DNA from: Sciurus carolinensis
Taxonomy: Eukaryota > Chordata > Mammalia > Rodentia > Sciuridae
Assembly: GCF_902686445.1 (NCBI RefSeq)
Contig: NC_062215.1
Coordinates: forward strand, 25,876,750 to 25,940,749
DNA length: 64,000 nt
Direction: 5' to 3'
Shown here: positions 1 through 12,388 of the stretch, piece by piece
Position numbering within the stretch: the stretch's first letter is position 1
Layout of the letters: every line of letters begins with the position of its first letter
The notes under the pieces: model-generated
Database searches by the model: none
What the model was told of the DNA's origin: nothing
The model's input: only the letters and a program-made list of their open reading frames with translations
Position numbers and translations under genes: made by a program

Positions 1-639
1 CCTGAGCAGAAATCAGGGAAGACCCTAGGCAGTTGGGTAAGGAAGCTCCTTCAGAAGAAGTTGCCAACAGGAGCAAATGCCCCTGACTAGTGTACCTCCA
101 CCCATTTCAGCTGCCTCAGTGGGCAAGGACACTTGAAGATCAACCCCCCTTCTAGCCTGGCAGCCTGTCCTCAGCTGGGCAGGGGCCCAAGCTACCAAGA
201 GGTGGTCAGGCTGCTTGTACCCTCCTTTGATTACCCCCAAGTTGCTGAGTCAGGATCACCCCCTACCAGTGTTCAAGGGGTGACTGTGGGCAGGAGGAAG
301 GCTGTGCCAAGGTGGCAGCCAATACAGACGTGTAGGCCCTGCCTGTCTAAATGGTATTTCCATGGTGCCAGCTGGAAATTGGGGGTGGGGGGGCAGGTCT
401 CTCATGAGTTGAGTAGATAGTGGCTGGCTTAGGTTACAGCTGCGTCACTGACAGAAAGAGGTCAGGGAGGTGGCAGCCAAGACATATGGCTGTTTCTCAG
501 GATATGTCTTCCCGCCCACTGCCCTGTTTGAGTGTTGAGCTTCCCTCATGTAGGAAAGCCTGGTGGGCCCACTCCTAGCCCTTAGAAGCCACCTGCCCAT
601 ACTGGACAGAAATGTCACACTTGTGGAGGGTCTTGAGTA

Positions 640-770
640 GTTTGTTCCACTTGTACAGTTGGGAAAAGTGAGACTTTTTAGGAAGGATGGTGACTTGTCC
701 TGGGAGACAGAATTGGTAGCAGAATCTGGACCGGAACCCAGGTCTCCTGTCACCAGGTCATAGCCTTTTC
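640..770 (-). repeat. MIR-like SINE remnant
   Basis: A diverged antisense MIR pattern: a 'gggaaaagtgagac' block (complement of the 'cctcatctgtaaaatgg' region), then 'gtgacttgtcctgggagacag' and 'ggaacccaggtctcctg'. Confidence 0.5.
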
Positions 771-837
771 CAGTCCCTCATCCCCTTTTCATCTTTACTG
801 GGGATCAGGGTCCCCATTTGCCTTAAAGATGGGCAAT

Positions 838-1045
838 AATGCCAGGAATGGTGGTGCATGCCTGTAATCCCAGTAGGTCAGGAGGCTGAGGCAGGAGAAT
901 TGCAAGTTCAAAGCCAGCCTTAGCAACTTAGCAAGGCCCTGAGCAGCTCAGCAAGACCCTGTTTCTAAATAAAATATAAAAAGGGCTGGGGATGTGGCTC
1001 AGCAGTTAAGTATCTCTGGGTTCAGTTCCTGGTGCCAAAGAAAGC
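838..1045 (+). repeat. B1-dID-like SINE
   Basis: It starts with a 7SL/B1-like body (GGTGGTGCATGCCTGTAATC, then GGAGGCTGAGGCAGGAGAAT and AAGTTCAAAGCCAGCC). An A-rich linker follows, then an ID-like tail (GGGCTGGGGATGTGGCTCAG). It is the same architecture as about nine other copies in the window. Confidence 0.88.
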
Positions 1046-1557
1046 GGGGAGGGGGGGCATTAATACAGAGGCAACTCTATGGTGGGCATCCATCCACCTT
1101 ACCATCCTGGATGGAGTGTCCAGGGACAATACTGGAACTCTGCAGCCGTGGGAGACTAGGCGTAGCTCCCCTCAACCAGGTGCAGTTCAGGGTGGGATGG
1201 TTTTCCCAGGTGCCTCTACCCCCTGGGTCTACTCCCAGAGCCAAAGCCTTCTGGGAGGGTAGGAAAGAGAAATGAGGTGACTTAGACCACAGCAGCTCCA
1301 AATGGGTCCCAAAGGGGCCCTGTCCCCATGATTAAAGGCAAATGGGACGGGAAGGGGATACAGGCCTTGAAGTATGAGGTGGGGGCTGGGGAGGCCTGAG
1401 CACTGCAGGGGTTAGGAGAGCTGCCTTGCTTTTGTCCTTGGCAGGTCACCTGCCCTCTGAACCTTTGATCAATGCAAGGTTTAGGCCACTTGATCCTGAA
1501 GATGTCCTTGGCTCTTGTGGTTTGTGCCTATGGACTCACCCCTCTCCCTTCCTCCAG

Positions 1558-3105
1558 GGTCCAGCAATGCCTGTGAGAAAACCTCGTTCACCTTCCTCCG
1601 GCAGGAGTTGCCTGTGCGCTTGGCCAACATCATGAAAGAGATCAACCTGCTTCCGGATCGGGTGCTGAGCACACCCTCTGTGCAGCTGGTACAGAGCTGG
1701 TGAGACTTCTCCCATTCCATCACTCTGTGTCCCTTGGCTCAGGCATGGAGTCTACATGCTGCCAGCTGCCTTGAGGCAGGAAGGGATCGAGGGAAGGCAC
1801 AGGACCTCTGAGAGGCTGGGGAGTTGCCCAGAGTCACATGGGAATCCTAGGCCCTAGCAGGAATGGTTGGACTCTTCACTTCTGTGTCTGGGACAGCCCT
1901 GTTCTTACCATCCTGCTTTTTCTGGGAACCCAGGATCTATCCAGGAAATCAGTTTTCATAGCCAAATCCTCAAGTCAGGCCACCAGCCCTGGACCTGGAA
2001 GCCCACCCCCTACTAGGTATTATTTATTTAGGGTAACTTTTTGGGAAACAGAGAAAAAAAGAAGCAAATCTTGGAACAAATGATATAATCCAAGCGACAA
2101 GTCTGATTGTTTTGGATATTGGAAAATGCTCAAATAGACACAGGGATGACATAGTCCCTTCCCAAAGAGTTTTGGAGGGCAAAGACCACAAGTTTATTGC
2201 AAGCAACCAGAGGAGCAGAGGTGAAGCCTGGGGAGGGCACTCAGGAGCATGCAGGGTCAGGTAACTAGAGGCCGTTAGCAAACAGCCTGTTCCATGAAGC
2301 ATAAACAGGGTGTGTCCTTCAGCGGCATAGAGCTGGCTAATCATCAGTGGGCTTTCACGGTGCCTGTGCAGAATTGCCTGGTCGTTGAGACCTGTGGTAT
2401 GGAATGGCCATAGTTTCCTTTTGGACTCCAGAGCATGTGTCCCCACCTGAGCCCAGCAACATGCTGTGTCTAAGAAAAAGCAACAGCTGCCCTCAAGGAG
2501 CCCATACTCTCATAGGAAAATACAATTTCTACCAAGACAGGGCAAACCAAGCGCATCAGCGATAAAGGGAGGAGCAGTGAGCACTGAAGAGTTAGTTGTT
2601 TTTAATGAAGAGTCAAATGTTCTTATTTTAAAAGTAAAGTTGAGTATTTCCCCCCCTTGTTACAGAAGGATAACATATCCATTTTGACACTAGGAAAACA
2701 TAAAAGCAGAGAAGAAAATGCAAACCACTATCCTTTTCCCATAACTGAAACACTGCTCAGGGTTTCGGGGCTTTATTTGCACCCTGCCAGCATTGTGTCC
2801 ACACAGGGACGTGCACACACCTGACTTATTCTAATGAAATGAGCCACAGTAGGTAGAGTGTTACACAGAAAGCCAGCTATGCAGGAGGTGCATAATGATC
2901 ATTGACCAAATCAGAAGTTGTAGGGAGCTGGGCCTGGTGGCGCACACCTGTAATCCCAGCGGCTTGGGAGGCTGAGACAGGAGGATCACAAGTTCAAAGC
3001 CAGCCTCAGCAATTTAGCAAGGTGCTAAGCAACTCAGCAAGATGCTGTGTCTAAATAAAATACAAAAATAGGACGTGGCTCAGTGGTTAAGCACCCCTGG
3101 TACCA

Positions 3106-3148
<43 letters not shown>

Positions 3149-6100
3149 AAAAGGAAAAGAAGGAAAGAAAGAAAAATTGTGGGGAAGGAGAAGTGGACTC
3201 CAGAGAAATGTAGGCAATTCAGAGCCATAAAGGGAAGGGCCTGCCTCAGTCACCCAGAAACTTGCTCTGTGGGGGTTGAGTGGGAGCCATGAAGGTGGGG
3301 GACGGAAGACAGAGTCCCATCTTCATGTAGCCCAACCAGGTCACCCCTTGCTGAGCCCAGGATCTCTGAGCCAACCAGCATGGCCCACCACAGAGTGGTG
3401 GAGCAATGGGGGAGAGACAGAAGGTGCCATCTGTTCTCCCCAGCCCTCCTCCCACTCTGTCCGGTTGACTGGCCTGGCTGCCTCTCAGCCTGTCCCTGAC
3501 TTCAGGACCAGGCTTTTCAGTTCCCTCCCTGGACACTGTGTTCCTGGGACAGTCAGGGATGCAGGAGGAAGGCAGGGGACTGCCGGATTGTCCATGACTC
3601 CCCAAGAGGCTACACAGAGTCCCTTTCTGAAAATCAATGACCTGTGGGAGCTTGGCCTGATTTATTCCTCTGTCAAAGCTTGGAAGTAATGTCAAGTAAC
3701 AGCAGGAGGGAGTGAAGTTAGACAAGAGAGAACACTTCGCCAGAGGATGATTCAGCATAGAGGAGAGCAAGCCAAGGGATTGTTAAGGCATCCTGGCATG
3801 CTGAAGGGACAGCCTGCTGAGAGTTTTTCCAGAGCCAGTGGGCACCAGCCACAGTAAGAGAGACTGAGGTGTGAGAGCAGGACTTCCTGATGGGGACAAG
3901 GTGGTTGCCTGTAAGAGCACAGATTCCTTTTCCAGGAGAAACCTCCAGCTAGCTAAATGATGGATTGGATGTGGTGGGGAGGGACAGGGTCTCTACAAGA
4001 AGAGGAGGTGACTTCCCAGGGAGCCTGGCAAGAGGACCACCAGCCTAAGTCTGATGAATAAGGAACAAAACTCCCTGTGGGCGAACAAAAGAGTTCTGTG
4101 CAAGTGCAGTTGTGAGCAGTGTCGTGGTCACTATGTGGTGATAGCTGGCAGGTTTCCTCCCCAGCTGGGGCAGGGTCTGGGCAGCCCCTGTTCATGAAGA
4201 ATTCCTGGTTCCAAATAAACCTGATGTGTTATTTCAGCTGGACAGACTTGGGGTAGCGGGGCCATATTTTGGAGTTGGTGGGAAGGTGGGGACGCGTTAG
4301 GTGTTGCAGACAGTATGGTGGCCTCGAGCCTCTGTTCCCTTGTCTGTAACATGGTGACCCATTCTGTTTCTCAGGGTCAGATGCCATTGCTAGATGTGAC
4401 AAGCATGCAGAACTCTGTCAACAAAAGTGATGCCCCAGGCCTCTGGGCAGCAGCACCTCCAGGCCACAGATGATACAACTGTGGTGGAGGTTTCTAGACA
4501 GTGTGACATAAGTGACATGGGGACAAAAGCCGCAGAGCCGAGGGCCAGCCTGAGTGCTTGCATGCACCACTCATCACTGCAGCCTTCTGAGTGGACCTCA
4601 CTCCTACCCCCACCTTCTAGATGAGAAACTAAGGCCCAGGGAGGTGAAGAAACTTAAGGCCACCTGGAGTGGGTGGTGGAGATGGGATTCGAGCCAGGGC
4701 TGCAGGATCTGGAGGCTGCGTTCTGCAAGGGAGAGCAAGGCCACCCCGTGGGCAGTGCCACGGTGCTGAGAGCCCTTCCAGAGCCAGTGGGCATCAGCCG
4801 CAGCCAGAGAGACTGAGATTTCTCTGCTCACATGTAAGTCCCCTGCAAAGCAGTCTGTCAGCTGGTGGCTACCCTGGCTCCTCTCAGCAGGGGCAGACAG
4901 CCGGAGGAGGTGTGGACGGTGGGGACAAGCTTTCAGAAAATGAGCCCAGGGCTAAGTAGGAGTTACAGAGTAGAATCAAATGACAGTGAGTCACTCCTGT
5001 GTTAAGAGTCTGTGGGGGTTGTTGGAAGGAGGCAGGTGATGGGGTGTGGCTAGCATCCCCTCACCAGCCTCCCTTGCCCATCAGCAAGATGTGTGGACCC
5101 AGACCCTGCCTCCACTCTAGGGAACCACCCAGCCCCAGGGAATACTAAGCCACCCGCCCAGGCGGCTCCTGCCTGCTGGGCTAGGGCCTAAGCTGAACCA
5201 GCTGCTGGATCCCCCAGACTCCCATGCATAACCGAGGGGTAGAGGCTGAGCCCAGCAGGAACCACGAGCAGGGATCATCTCCTTTTATCTGTGCAATCCC
5301 ACCACCTCCTTCCTGCTGGGAACCCTATTTTGCACCTGGGGACTGGGCAACCTAGTGGACTGGCACAGCCATCCTGAAACCCAAGCCTGCTACCAAGCCT
5401 GCCAGCCGCCACAGAGTGCTCCAGTGCAGAGAGCCACCCCCTCACGTGGTCCTCACATGGCCATCGCCTGGTCTACACCTTTGTCCCCAGCAGTTGTGGA
5501 CATGAGCGCACACATGCGCAGAGCACCCCTCCCCTCCCACACAGGCCTGCGGGCGCCCCCTCCCTCACCGAGGTGTGCCCTCCCCGCTGCCTGCAGGCCG
5601 CCCCTCCTGCATTCCCTGTCGGGGCTCTGGACTGGTGAGACACGGAGGCCCTGGGCACCTCCGTGTTACCATGGGCAGGTGGGAAGCTTACCAAGGAGTG
5701 GCAGGCTCTGAGGCCCAGGCCTCCCCAGGCGCTGGGTTGGCCCTACTGCCTGCTCTGCATGGACGTACCATCTACTTCAGGCCCAGGTCTTCCCCTGGTG
5801 CTGAGAGGGTAGGCAGCCCAGGAGCCAGTGTCTCCATGCTGTGTCTCTTCTGTAGGACCCAGGTCTAGCCCAAAGGTGACATCTGGGGTGCCATGCTCCT
5901 GGGGGCTTCAGGCCAGGGCCAGAGTCAAGGGGCCTCTGGGAAACTCCTTCTCATGCTCTCCTCTCTGACTGGGGAGTACAGGGTTTTGGCACCCTTCAGT
6001 CCAGGAGACTGAGGCCTGTGGCTGCTGTGATGTCCCCTTGCCATACTGTGCTGGTTGACTGGTGGCACTGCCCAGCGTCAGTTCATCCCACTGCCCTTTG

Positions 6101-9100
6101 CTCCACGACAGTGGCCGTGAGCGGCCCCCATACCTGCCCTTTCAGGTTCACTGAGCCGCCCTACTCCTGGGCACTAGGACTCTGACCCCTGCTGGCCGTG
6201 CACAGTCAGGGGGCAGCTCAGCCTCCTCCTCTGGCCTCCTCCATCCCCAGGTGCCCCTGGGTCCTGAGAGGGGGTCCCAGGACTCCCTGCTCCACCTGGC
6301 CCCTCCCCATTCTCTCGCCCCAGCATTGTCCACTTGCAGATTCTCCCCCAAATCTCTCCAAGAGTCATATGAACATGAGGCTTTAGTCCAGACATGGTAG
6401 AAGACCAGGATTTAGAGTCACACAGGCCTGGGAGAGAGCGTCCCAGCCGAGCATGTCCACCTCACCTGGCTCGCGGCAGCGCCCACCTTAGGGGGTCACT
6501 GTGGAAGTTAAAGTGAAGCACCAGGGAGGCACACAGCAGACCCAGAGTCACCATCGGCCACAGCAGAAGCCTCATTCGTAGGACCAGTGTGACTGGCAAG
6601 TAGCTGGCCACAGGGTATAGACGCGGAGCCAGACAGACCTGGGTTCGAATCCCAGCCTGCTGCTCACTGTGACTGGGGCACAGGACCCACCTTCTCTGAA
6701 CTGGTCCCTTGTCCACAAAACGAGGGAAATCCTTTGCACTCTCCACCCCAGCTCCAGGTGCAGGTGGGAGACAGAGGTCTCTGTGTAAGTGCCAGCTGTC
6801 ATAATTCTCCAGGAGACCAAGTGCCACCCGATGTCTTTGGACAGGGATGGGGTGACTGGGAGGAAGCTGATCTCGACTGCGGTCTGGCTCCCCATTCCCA
6901 GCCTGTCAGTGAGAACAGCTCTGCCCGGCAGGCGGTATCCTGGGGCCTGGGTGGGGAGGCTGGGCAGAGCCTCATTCCTGCCCACAGTGGGGCAGCTCTT
7001 CAGGACAGTGTGGACCAAAAAATGGAGTGATTTGGGACCTAGAAGCAGTAGGGCCTTTTGGAGGCCGCTGAGGCTTGGGTGTGCTCAGGTGGTGCGCTTT
7101 TGAGCCACCATTACTATAAGAGCAAGCATTCAGAGGGTGCTTGCTATGTGCTAGATGATCACATTTAGTCCTCACCAAAAAGCAAAGGTAAGTATGTTTT
7201 AAAAATCCCCATTTTTGATGTGGCTTAGTGGTTGGATGCCCCTGAATTCAATCTCCAAAGCTCCCCCCAGCCAAAAAAAAAAAAAAATCCCCCTTTTCCT
7301 AACGAAGAAATTCAGCCCCAGAGAGGTTCCATGACTTACTCAGGACCACACAGCTTCATGTAGAAGAGCCAGGACTGGGACCCAGCAGAGCCAGTTCCAA
7401 GCTAGTTCTTTTAGACTCTGCTGTCTTAGCAAGAGAGGGACGGGCAGAAGTTGGTAGGTGTAAGTGAAGGGCATCTGAGCAGAGGAACAGCCTGAGTGGA
7501 GGCCTGGAGGTGAGAATGCAGAGCAGTCACCGCCTGATAGTTGACAGGAGTGCTGGAGACCTTGAGCCTTCGTCATCCCACTTCCTGGCTATGGCACTGT
7601 CCCCGGCCTGGGCTGAGGCGATGGAGGCTCCTCCCTGCCTTTCTTGCCTCCTAGAGGTTGCCATGAAAGTCAGAGCATCCTGGCCACCGGAGTGGCTCCC
7701 GGGGTGGTGTGGCCCTTTCCAGATACACCGCCACACCTGGGGTCCCCCCGCCTGGCTGGAGCATTTCTGCCAGAGACCCAGTGCTTCCTGCCCTCGCAGG
7801 AGAACAAGCTGCTAACAGGGAAACGGGGGGTGTGGGGGGCAGTGGCTGTGGCATCATCTGCTAGCACAGGTGACTCGCAGGCAGAAGCTTCCCCTGCTGG
7901 CCCTGTGTTCCTTTTGCATCCAGTTCTTTTCTAGGTACTAGGGAGACCAACCTCTGCAGGTGGGAGCAGGTGCCACCCACCACCGCAGGGCCCTTCAGAG
8001 CAAAGCGAGCTTCTCTGGGCTCTCCAGGGACCCCAGCCCCACCCTCTCCCCAGCCCTTCCCACTCACTCTTTAGAATCCTATGTCCTAGGCCTGATGTCA
8101 CTCTGGAAGAAGCCCATGCTGGCCAGTCTCCATCTGGATGCATCGGACACCTGTGGGAGAAGTCTTAGATGTGTCTGGGAAGGGGCTGGGGAGGCAGGTG
8201 GACCTCAGTGCCCTCTCACCAGGGGGCCTTGGTCCACACTGGGCCGCAGTCTCCTGACCTATGAGACCTCTTGGGTGGAATGATCTCCAGGCTCCCCTAA
8301 GGCGAGTATCTTAGTTTCCAAAGCAGAGCTGCCACAAGGGGACCCATGGATTAGAGGTTTGCGTAACTCAGCGGGTGGTCAGGGCGACTTGTGTGCAGAT
8401 GATAGGGGCTGAGAAGAGCTGTGCTGCAGCCTGTCCCCAGGTCCCACAGTGGGAACAGAGCAAGAGCAAAGTCCAGCTGAGGGGATGGGAGGGACCTTGC
8501 CAGCTGCAGCTGAGGCCTCCTTCCCTCTGAACACAGGTATGTCCAGAGTCTGCTGGACATCATGGAGTTCCTGGACAAGGACCCCGAGGACCACCGTACC
8601 CTGCACCAGTGAGTGAGGTCCCTGAGCATGGCAGGGAGGCAGGTACAGGCGAGAGGCATCTGAGGTTGCAGCTCCAGGGGCGGAACCCCAGCAGGGCAGG
8701 GGTGGCCGATCTGAGGGGGAGAAACAGACTCCATTCTCGGTGTGGGGAGTCAGCTGGGTGAGGGCCAGGCCCTGCTCTTGGGCAACTGCCCTTCAGAGGG
8801 ACTGGGAGCTCCTGGCTTTGGGAGGGTCACGGTGGCTTCAGGAGGAGGGCGTGTGGCTGTAGGGTTGGGAAGGGAACAGAGAGGGGAGATGCTGTGGGGT
8901 GGAAGTCAGAATGGAGAGGAGGCTGGGTGCCCCAGGGCTGGGGCCGGGTGGGGTGAACATCTGACCTTTCGAAGGTTCACCGATGCCCTGGTCACCATCC
9001 GGAACCGGCACAATGACGTGGTGCCCACCATGGCCCAGGGCGTACTGGAGTACAAGGACACCTATGGCGATGACCCGGTCTCCAACCAGAACATCCAGTA

Positions 9101-12100
9101 CTTCCTGGACCGCTTCTACCTCAGCCGCATCTCCATCCGCATGCTCATCAACCAGCACAGTGAGCGCGGGCTGCCGGGAAGGCGCAGGGCGGCGGGCAGG
9201 AGCCCCTGGGCCGGGTCCCCAGCAAGCACCGATGGAAATAAGCGGCTGTTCAGAGCTTCTGTGTCCAGGACGTTTCACTGTGATTGTTGACCGATCACAG
9301 CCGTCATCAATTAAATGAGTTTCTCATGCTTAAATCATTTCAAAAGCAAGATTGGCGAGAGTTATCAAGGACACCTGTGAGGGGGAGGGACATGGGGAGG
9401 AGCTTCTGGAAAGAAGCAAGCTTCAGGCCTGCAGAGGCCCCAGGTGGCCGCAGCCAGGGGTGCAGGGCCCTTAGGAGCCTAGAGAAGGGTGGAGACCGGC
9501 TGGGCCTGGGAAGAGGGGACGCAGGGGCAGGCTCTGGGTCAGCGGCAGCACCTTCTCCCGCCCACAGCCCTCATCTTTGACGGCAGCACCAACCCCGCCC
9601 ACCCCAAACACATCGGCAGCATCGACCCCAACTGCAAGGTGTCTGATGTGGTGAAAGGTGAGCCTGCCTGGGCCTGGCCTGCAGGAGCCTCGGGACCTGC
9701 CAGAGGGCGGCCCATTCCCGGGGTGGGGGCACAGCCCCACGAGGTAATGGTGATCCCCTGTCCCTGCCAGGGGGCCTGCCTGTGGGGGAGCCTCCCATAC
9801 CCTGAATGGCCCCATCTTCTTGCAGATGCCTACGACATGGCCAAGCTCCTCTGTGACAAGTATTACATGGCCTCACCTGACCTGGAGATCCAGGAGGTCA
9901 ACGGTGAGCAAGTGAGGCTATGTGTCTCCGGGAGGGCAGGGCAGGGGCCTTGCAGGTAGGGGAGGAGCAGGGCTGCTCTTAGGATTCTTCATTTGGTAGC
10001 TGCTTTTTAAATATTTGATAAATATTTATTGCAAGGGAGATGGACAAGGTCCCTGTTCACATGGTGGGGCTTATATTCTTGGTGCTGGGGAGGTTGGGGA
10101 GCAGGGCCTTTAACCAACAAATAAATAAACAAGACAATTTTGAATGGATAAGGAGGAAATAAAATCGGATAGCAGGGCAGAGATGGGGCAGCCGTGTCTG
10201 AGGTGGGACGTCAGCCTGGCTGCCTTTCCAGAATCCAAATCCCAGTGGCTGAATTAAGAGAGAGGGTTCCCTCGGGTCAGCCTCTGGGTGGCTGGGTGGT
10301 CAGCGCTGGCTCCCCACCCCCAGCTTTCAGGGGAACAGGGAAGGCAGGGCTTCCATGAGCCACCGGCTCCCCTCAGCTCCAGGGCGGCCGGGGGTTTCCT
10401 CTAGTTGGGCAGCCTGTGCCCAGTCACAGCTTGGGAAGGGGGGCTGTTACCCACAGAAGGAGGGAAGGACGGCTTGAGGGGCCTGTCTGGAGGAGGCAGG
10501 AAGGTTACTCCAGGCCATGTCCTGACCTTGCTCTGGACTCTCCGCAGCTGCCAACTCCACCCAGCCCATTCACATGGTCTACGTCCCCTCCCACCTCTAC
10601 CACATGCTCTTTGAACTCTTCAAGGTGAGGAGGCTGGGGACCCGTTTGCAAGGCTCCATGAGGTCTGGCCTCTCTCACTCAGCGCCACCCTGTTCCCCAC
10701 CCCCCAACAGAATGCCATGCGGGCCACAGTGGAGAGCCATGAGTCCAGCCTTGTTCTCCCCCCTATCAAGGTCATGGTGGCCTTGGGCGAGGAAGATCTG
10801 TCCATCAAAGTAGGTGGTCCTTGACCTTGTGGGTGGGGAAGACCATGGGAAAGTCAGGGGTGGTGATGGGATGGCTTTGGAGGGTCCCTGACATGTCCCC
10901 TGTGCCCCAGATGAGTGACCGGGGTGGAGGTGTCCCCTTGAGGAAGATTGAGCGACTCTTCAGCTACATGTACTCCACAGCACCCACCCCGCAGCCCGGC
11001 ACGGGGGGCACCCCGCTGGTGAGATGGCTTCATCCAGGCCCCTCCCGCTCCTGGGGGATGCCGCCTCCTCCACCTCTTCTCCATCTTGCTTCCTTATCTC
11101 CCAGTCATACAGTGCCCTCTGTGGCTGTGTGGTGACAGTCTCCTCTCCTGAGTCTCGCCCCTCCCCTCCCTGCACAGGTCCACCTCTGCTGAGTGTTTGT
11201 CTGTCTGCCTGCCTGTCAGCTTTCCTCAGTCCGCCCTCCCTCTCCCCACAGTTACTGCCTTACTCGTGACATTGTTCAGCTGTCCAGTGCCTCCCTGTCC
11301 ATCCCCGGGAGGAGCCCTGTGACCTGCGCAGGCCTCCTGGCTACCTGAGCAGAACTCCTGCCTGCCTGGTCTCCTCCTTCCTCCACGGTCCCCTCATTCA
11401 TCCCACACCCCCACCTGGCCTCAGAGCCTCCTCCTTGCTGTGTTCCCTCCCCACCCGGGTCCTGGGGAACCCCCGCACAGCCCCAGCCCAGTGGCCTTCA
11501 CTCACCCGTCAGTCCCTGCAGCCCCAGGACCAGCCCCAGCCTCCTCACCGCTCCTTCCTGCTCCCTGCAGGCTGGCTTTGGCTATGGGCTCCCCATTTCC
11601 CGCCTCTACGCCAAGTACTTCCAGGGGGACCTGCAGCTCTTCTCCATGGAAGGCTTTGGGACCGATGCGGTCATCTATCTCAAGGTGAGGCCCAGCCCGC
11701 CGGGCCCCTGGAGAAGGGTTTTCTGGGCAGGCAGGGCTGCTGTCCGTCCTTTCCTGGTTCTAGTCTCAGAATCAGCAAAGCTACAGTTCCTCAACCCCCA
11801 GCCCCAGCCCCAGCCCCAGCCCCCAGCCCCCAGCTTGGGAGGGAATTTCAATCTGTGGCCCATGATTAAGACCCCTCTTCCGGGACCCTTGACCTTTGAG
11901 ACCTGGAAAGAAATGGGATCGTGGAGGTCTTGTTATCCAGCTCAGGGTGAGACTGAGGTCCCAAACTGGTGACCTCAGAGTCACAGCCCAGCCTCCTCCC
12001 TCTTCCCCCATGACCCTTGAGGGAGCAGCTTTCTGGAATGGGCAGGAGCAGGACACAGAAGGGAACAGACCCTTCCGTCGCCTTCCCGAGCAGGGTGGTG

Positions 12101-12388
12101 CCTCAGCCAGTGGCTGGAGGCTGGGCCAGTGGACTTCAGGCCCGTGGGACCTGAGTGTCGGGGACCAGCACAGCCCACCTGGGGAAGGGTGGTTCTCTGA
12201 GGCGTGGGCAGTCTTGGGGAGGTGGGGGCTGACGCTGGTGCCCGCAGGCCCTGTCCACGGACTCCGTGGAGCGCCTGCCCGTCTACAACAAGTCGGCCTG
12301 GCGCCACTACCAGACCATCCAGGAGGCCGGCGACTGGTGTGTGCCCAGCACGGAGCCCAAGAACACATCCACCTACCGGGTCAGCTAG
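1558..12388 (+). CDS. PDK2: Pyruvate dehydrogenase kinase 2 (first coding exon missing, outside window)
   Basis: Mitochondrial matrix kinase that phosphorylates and inactivates the E1-alpha subunit of the pyruvate dehydrogenase complex, bound through the E2 lipoyl domains. Ten coding exons are visible: 1558-1699, 8537-8608, 8975-9159, 9568-9657, 9826-9903, 10548-10624, 10711-10809, 10911-11018, 11571-11684 and 12248-12388 (stop TAG at 12386). All have AG acceptors and GT donors, and every phase joins. They encode residues 41-407. The missing 118 nt equal the known first exon (39 codons plus one base), giving the family length of 407. Visible motifs: the regulatory-domain helix with IRMLINQH, the GHKL N-box ELFKNAMRA (metal-binding Asn about residue 255), the G1 box DRGGG (about 290), the G2 loop GFGYGLP (about 325), GTDAVIYLK, and the C-terminal DW motif in GDWCVPS. 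It belongs to the GHKL ATPase fold, not the eukaryotic Ser/Thr kinase fold. No frameshift or stop is seen. Confidence 0.97.
2930..3146 (+). repeat. B1-dID-like SINE with 40-nt poly(A)
   Basis: B1-like body (GGCGCACACCTGTAATCCCA), A-rich linker, shortened ID tail (ACGTGGCTCAGTGGTTAAG), and an uninterrupted A run at 3107-3146 continuing into AAGG/AAAG repeats. The long pure A tail suggests a recent insertion or microsatellite growth of the tail. Confidence 0.9.
4572..4735 (-). repeat. MIR remnant
   Basis: Antisense MIR signature: 'tctagatgagaaactaaggcc', then 'gggaggtgaagaaactt' and 'gggattcgagccagg' (complement of the MIR B-box region). Confidence 0.7.
6615..6740 (+). repeat. MIR remnant
   Basis: Sense MIR core: 'ccagacagacctgggttcga' with the tRNA-like B box 'ggttcgaatccc', followed by 'tgctcactgtgactggg' and 'ttgtccacaaaacgaggg'. 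Confidence 0.75.
7096..7400 (-). repeat. MIR remnant split by an ID-like SINE tail
   Basis: The left half (7100-7190, 'gggtgcttgctatgtgctag', 'acatttagtcctcacca') and right half (7295-7400, 'aacgaagaaattcagcccca', 'gaggttccatgacttactca') read as one antisense MIR. Between them (about 7205-7287) is a truncated ID-type sequence ('gatgtggcttagtggttgg') ending in an A run. Confidence 0.65.
9985..10180. repeat. Diverged interspersed repeat, family not assigned
   Basis: An AT-rich island in the GC-rich PDK2 intron after the exon ending at 9903. The phrasing ('aaggtccctgttcacatgg', 'aaccaacaaataaataaaca') is typical of old mammalian dispersed repeats. I cannot name the family. Confidence 0.4.
11795..11833 (+). 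repeat. CCCCAG short tandem repeat in PDK2 intron
   Basis: Four to five near-perfect CCCCAG units lie in the intron between the exons ending at 11684 and starting at 12248. Confidence 0.85.

Larger units (their letters stand above)
1..1557 (+). other. PDK2 intron 1 (partial)
   Basis: This sequence lies left of the first visible PDK2 acceptor (AG at 1556-1557). The exon starting at 1558 needs one carried-over base to make Gly-40, so it must be spliced to an upstream exon. The intron holds a MIR-like remnant (about 640-770) and a B1-dID SINE (838-1045). I see no gene in it. Confidence 0.8.
1700..8536 (+). other. PDK2 intron 2 (6.8 kb)
   Basis: The intron runs between the donor at 1700 (TG|GTGAGAC) and the acceptor ACACAG at 8531-8536. 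It contains one full B1-dID SINE with a 40-A tail, several MIR remnants, a short ID tail near 7.2 kb, and a local duplication (3815-3870 versus 4764-4819). Several open frames exist but none has codon structure or splice context suggesting a gene. Confidence 0.8.

Noticed and set aside
9489..9959. 156-codon open frame spanning two PDK2 exons and their intron
   Set aside because: The reading continues through the intron only by chance. Exon boundaries at 9657 and 9826 with correct phases explain the coding parts.
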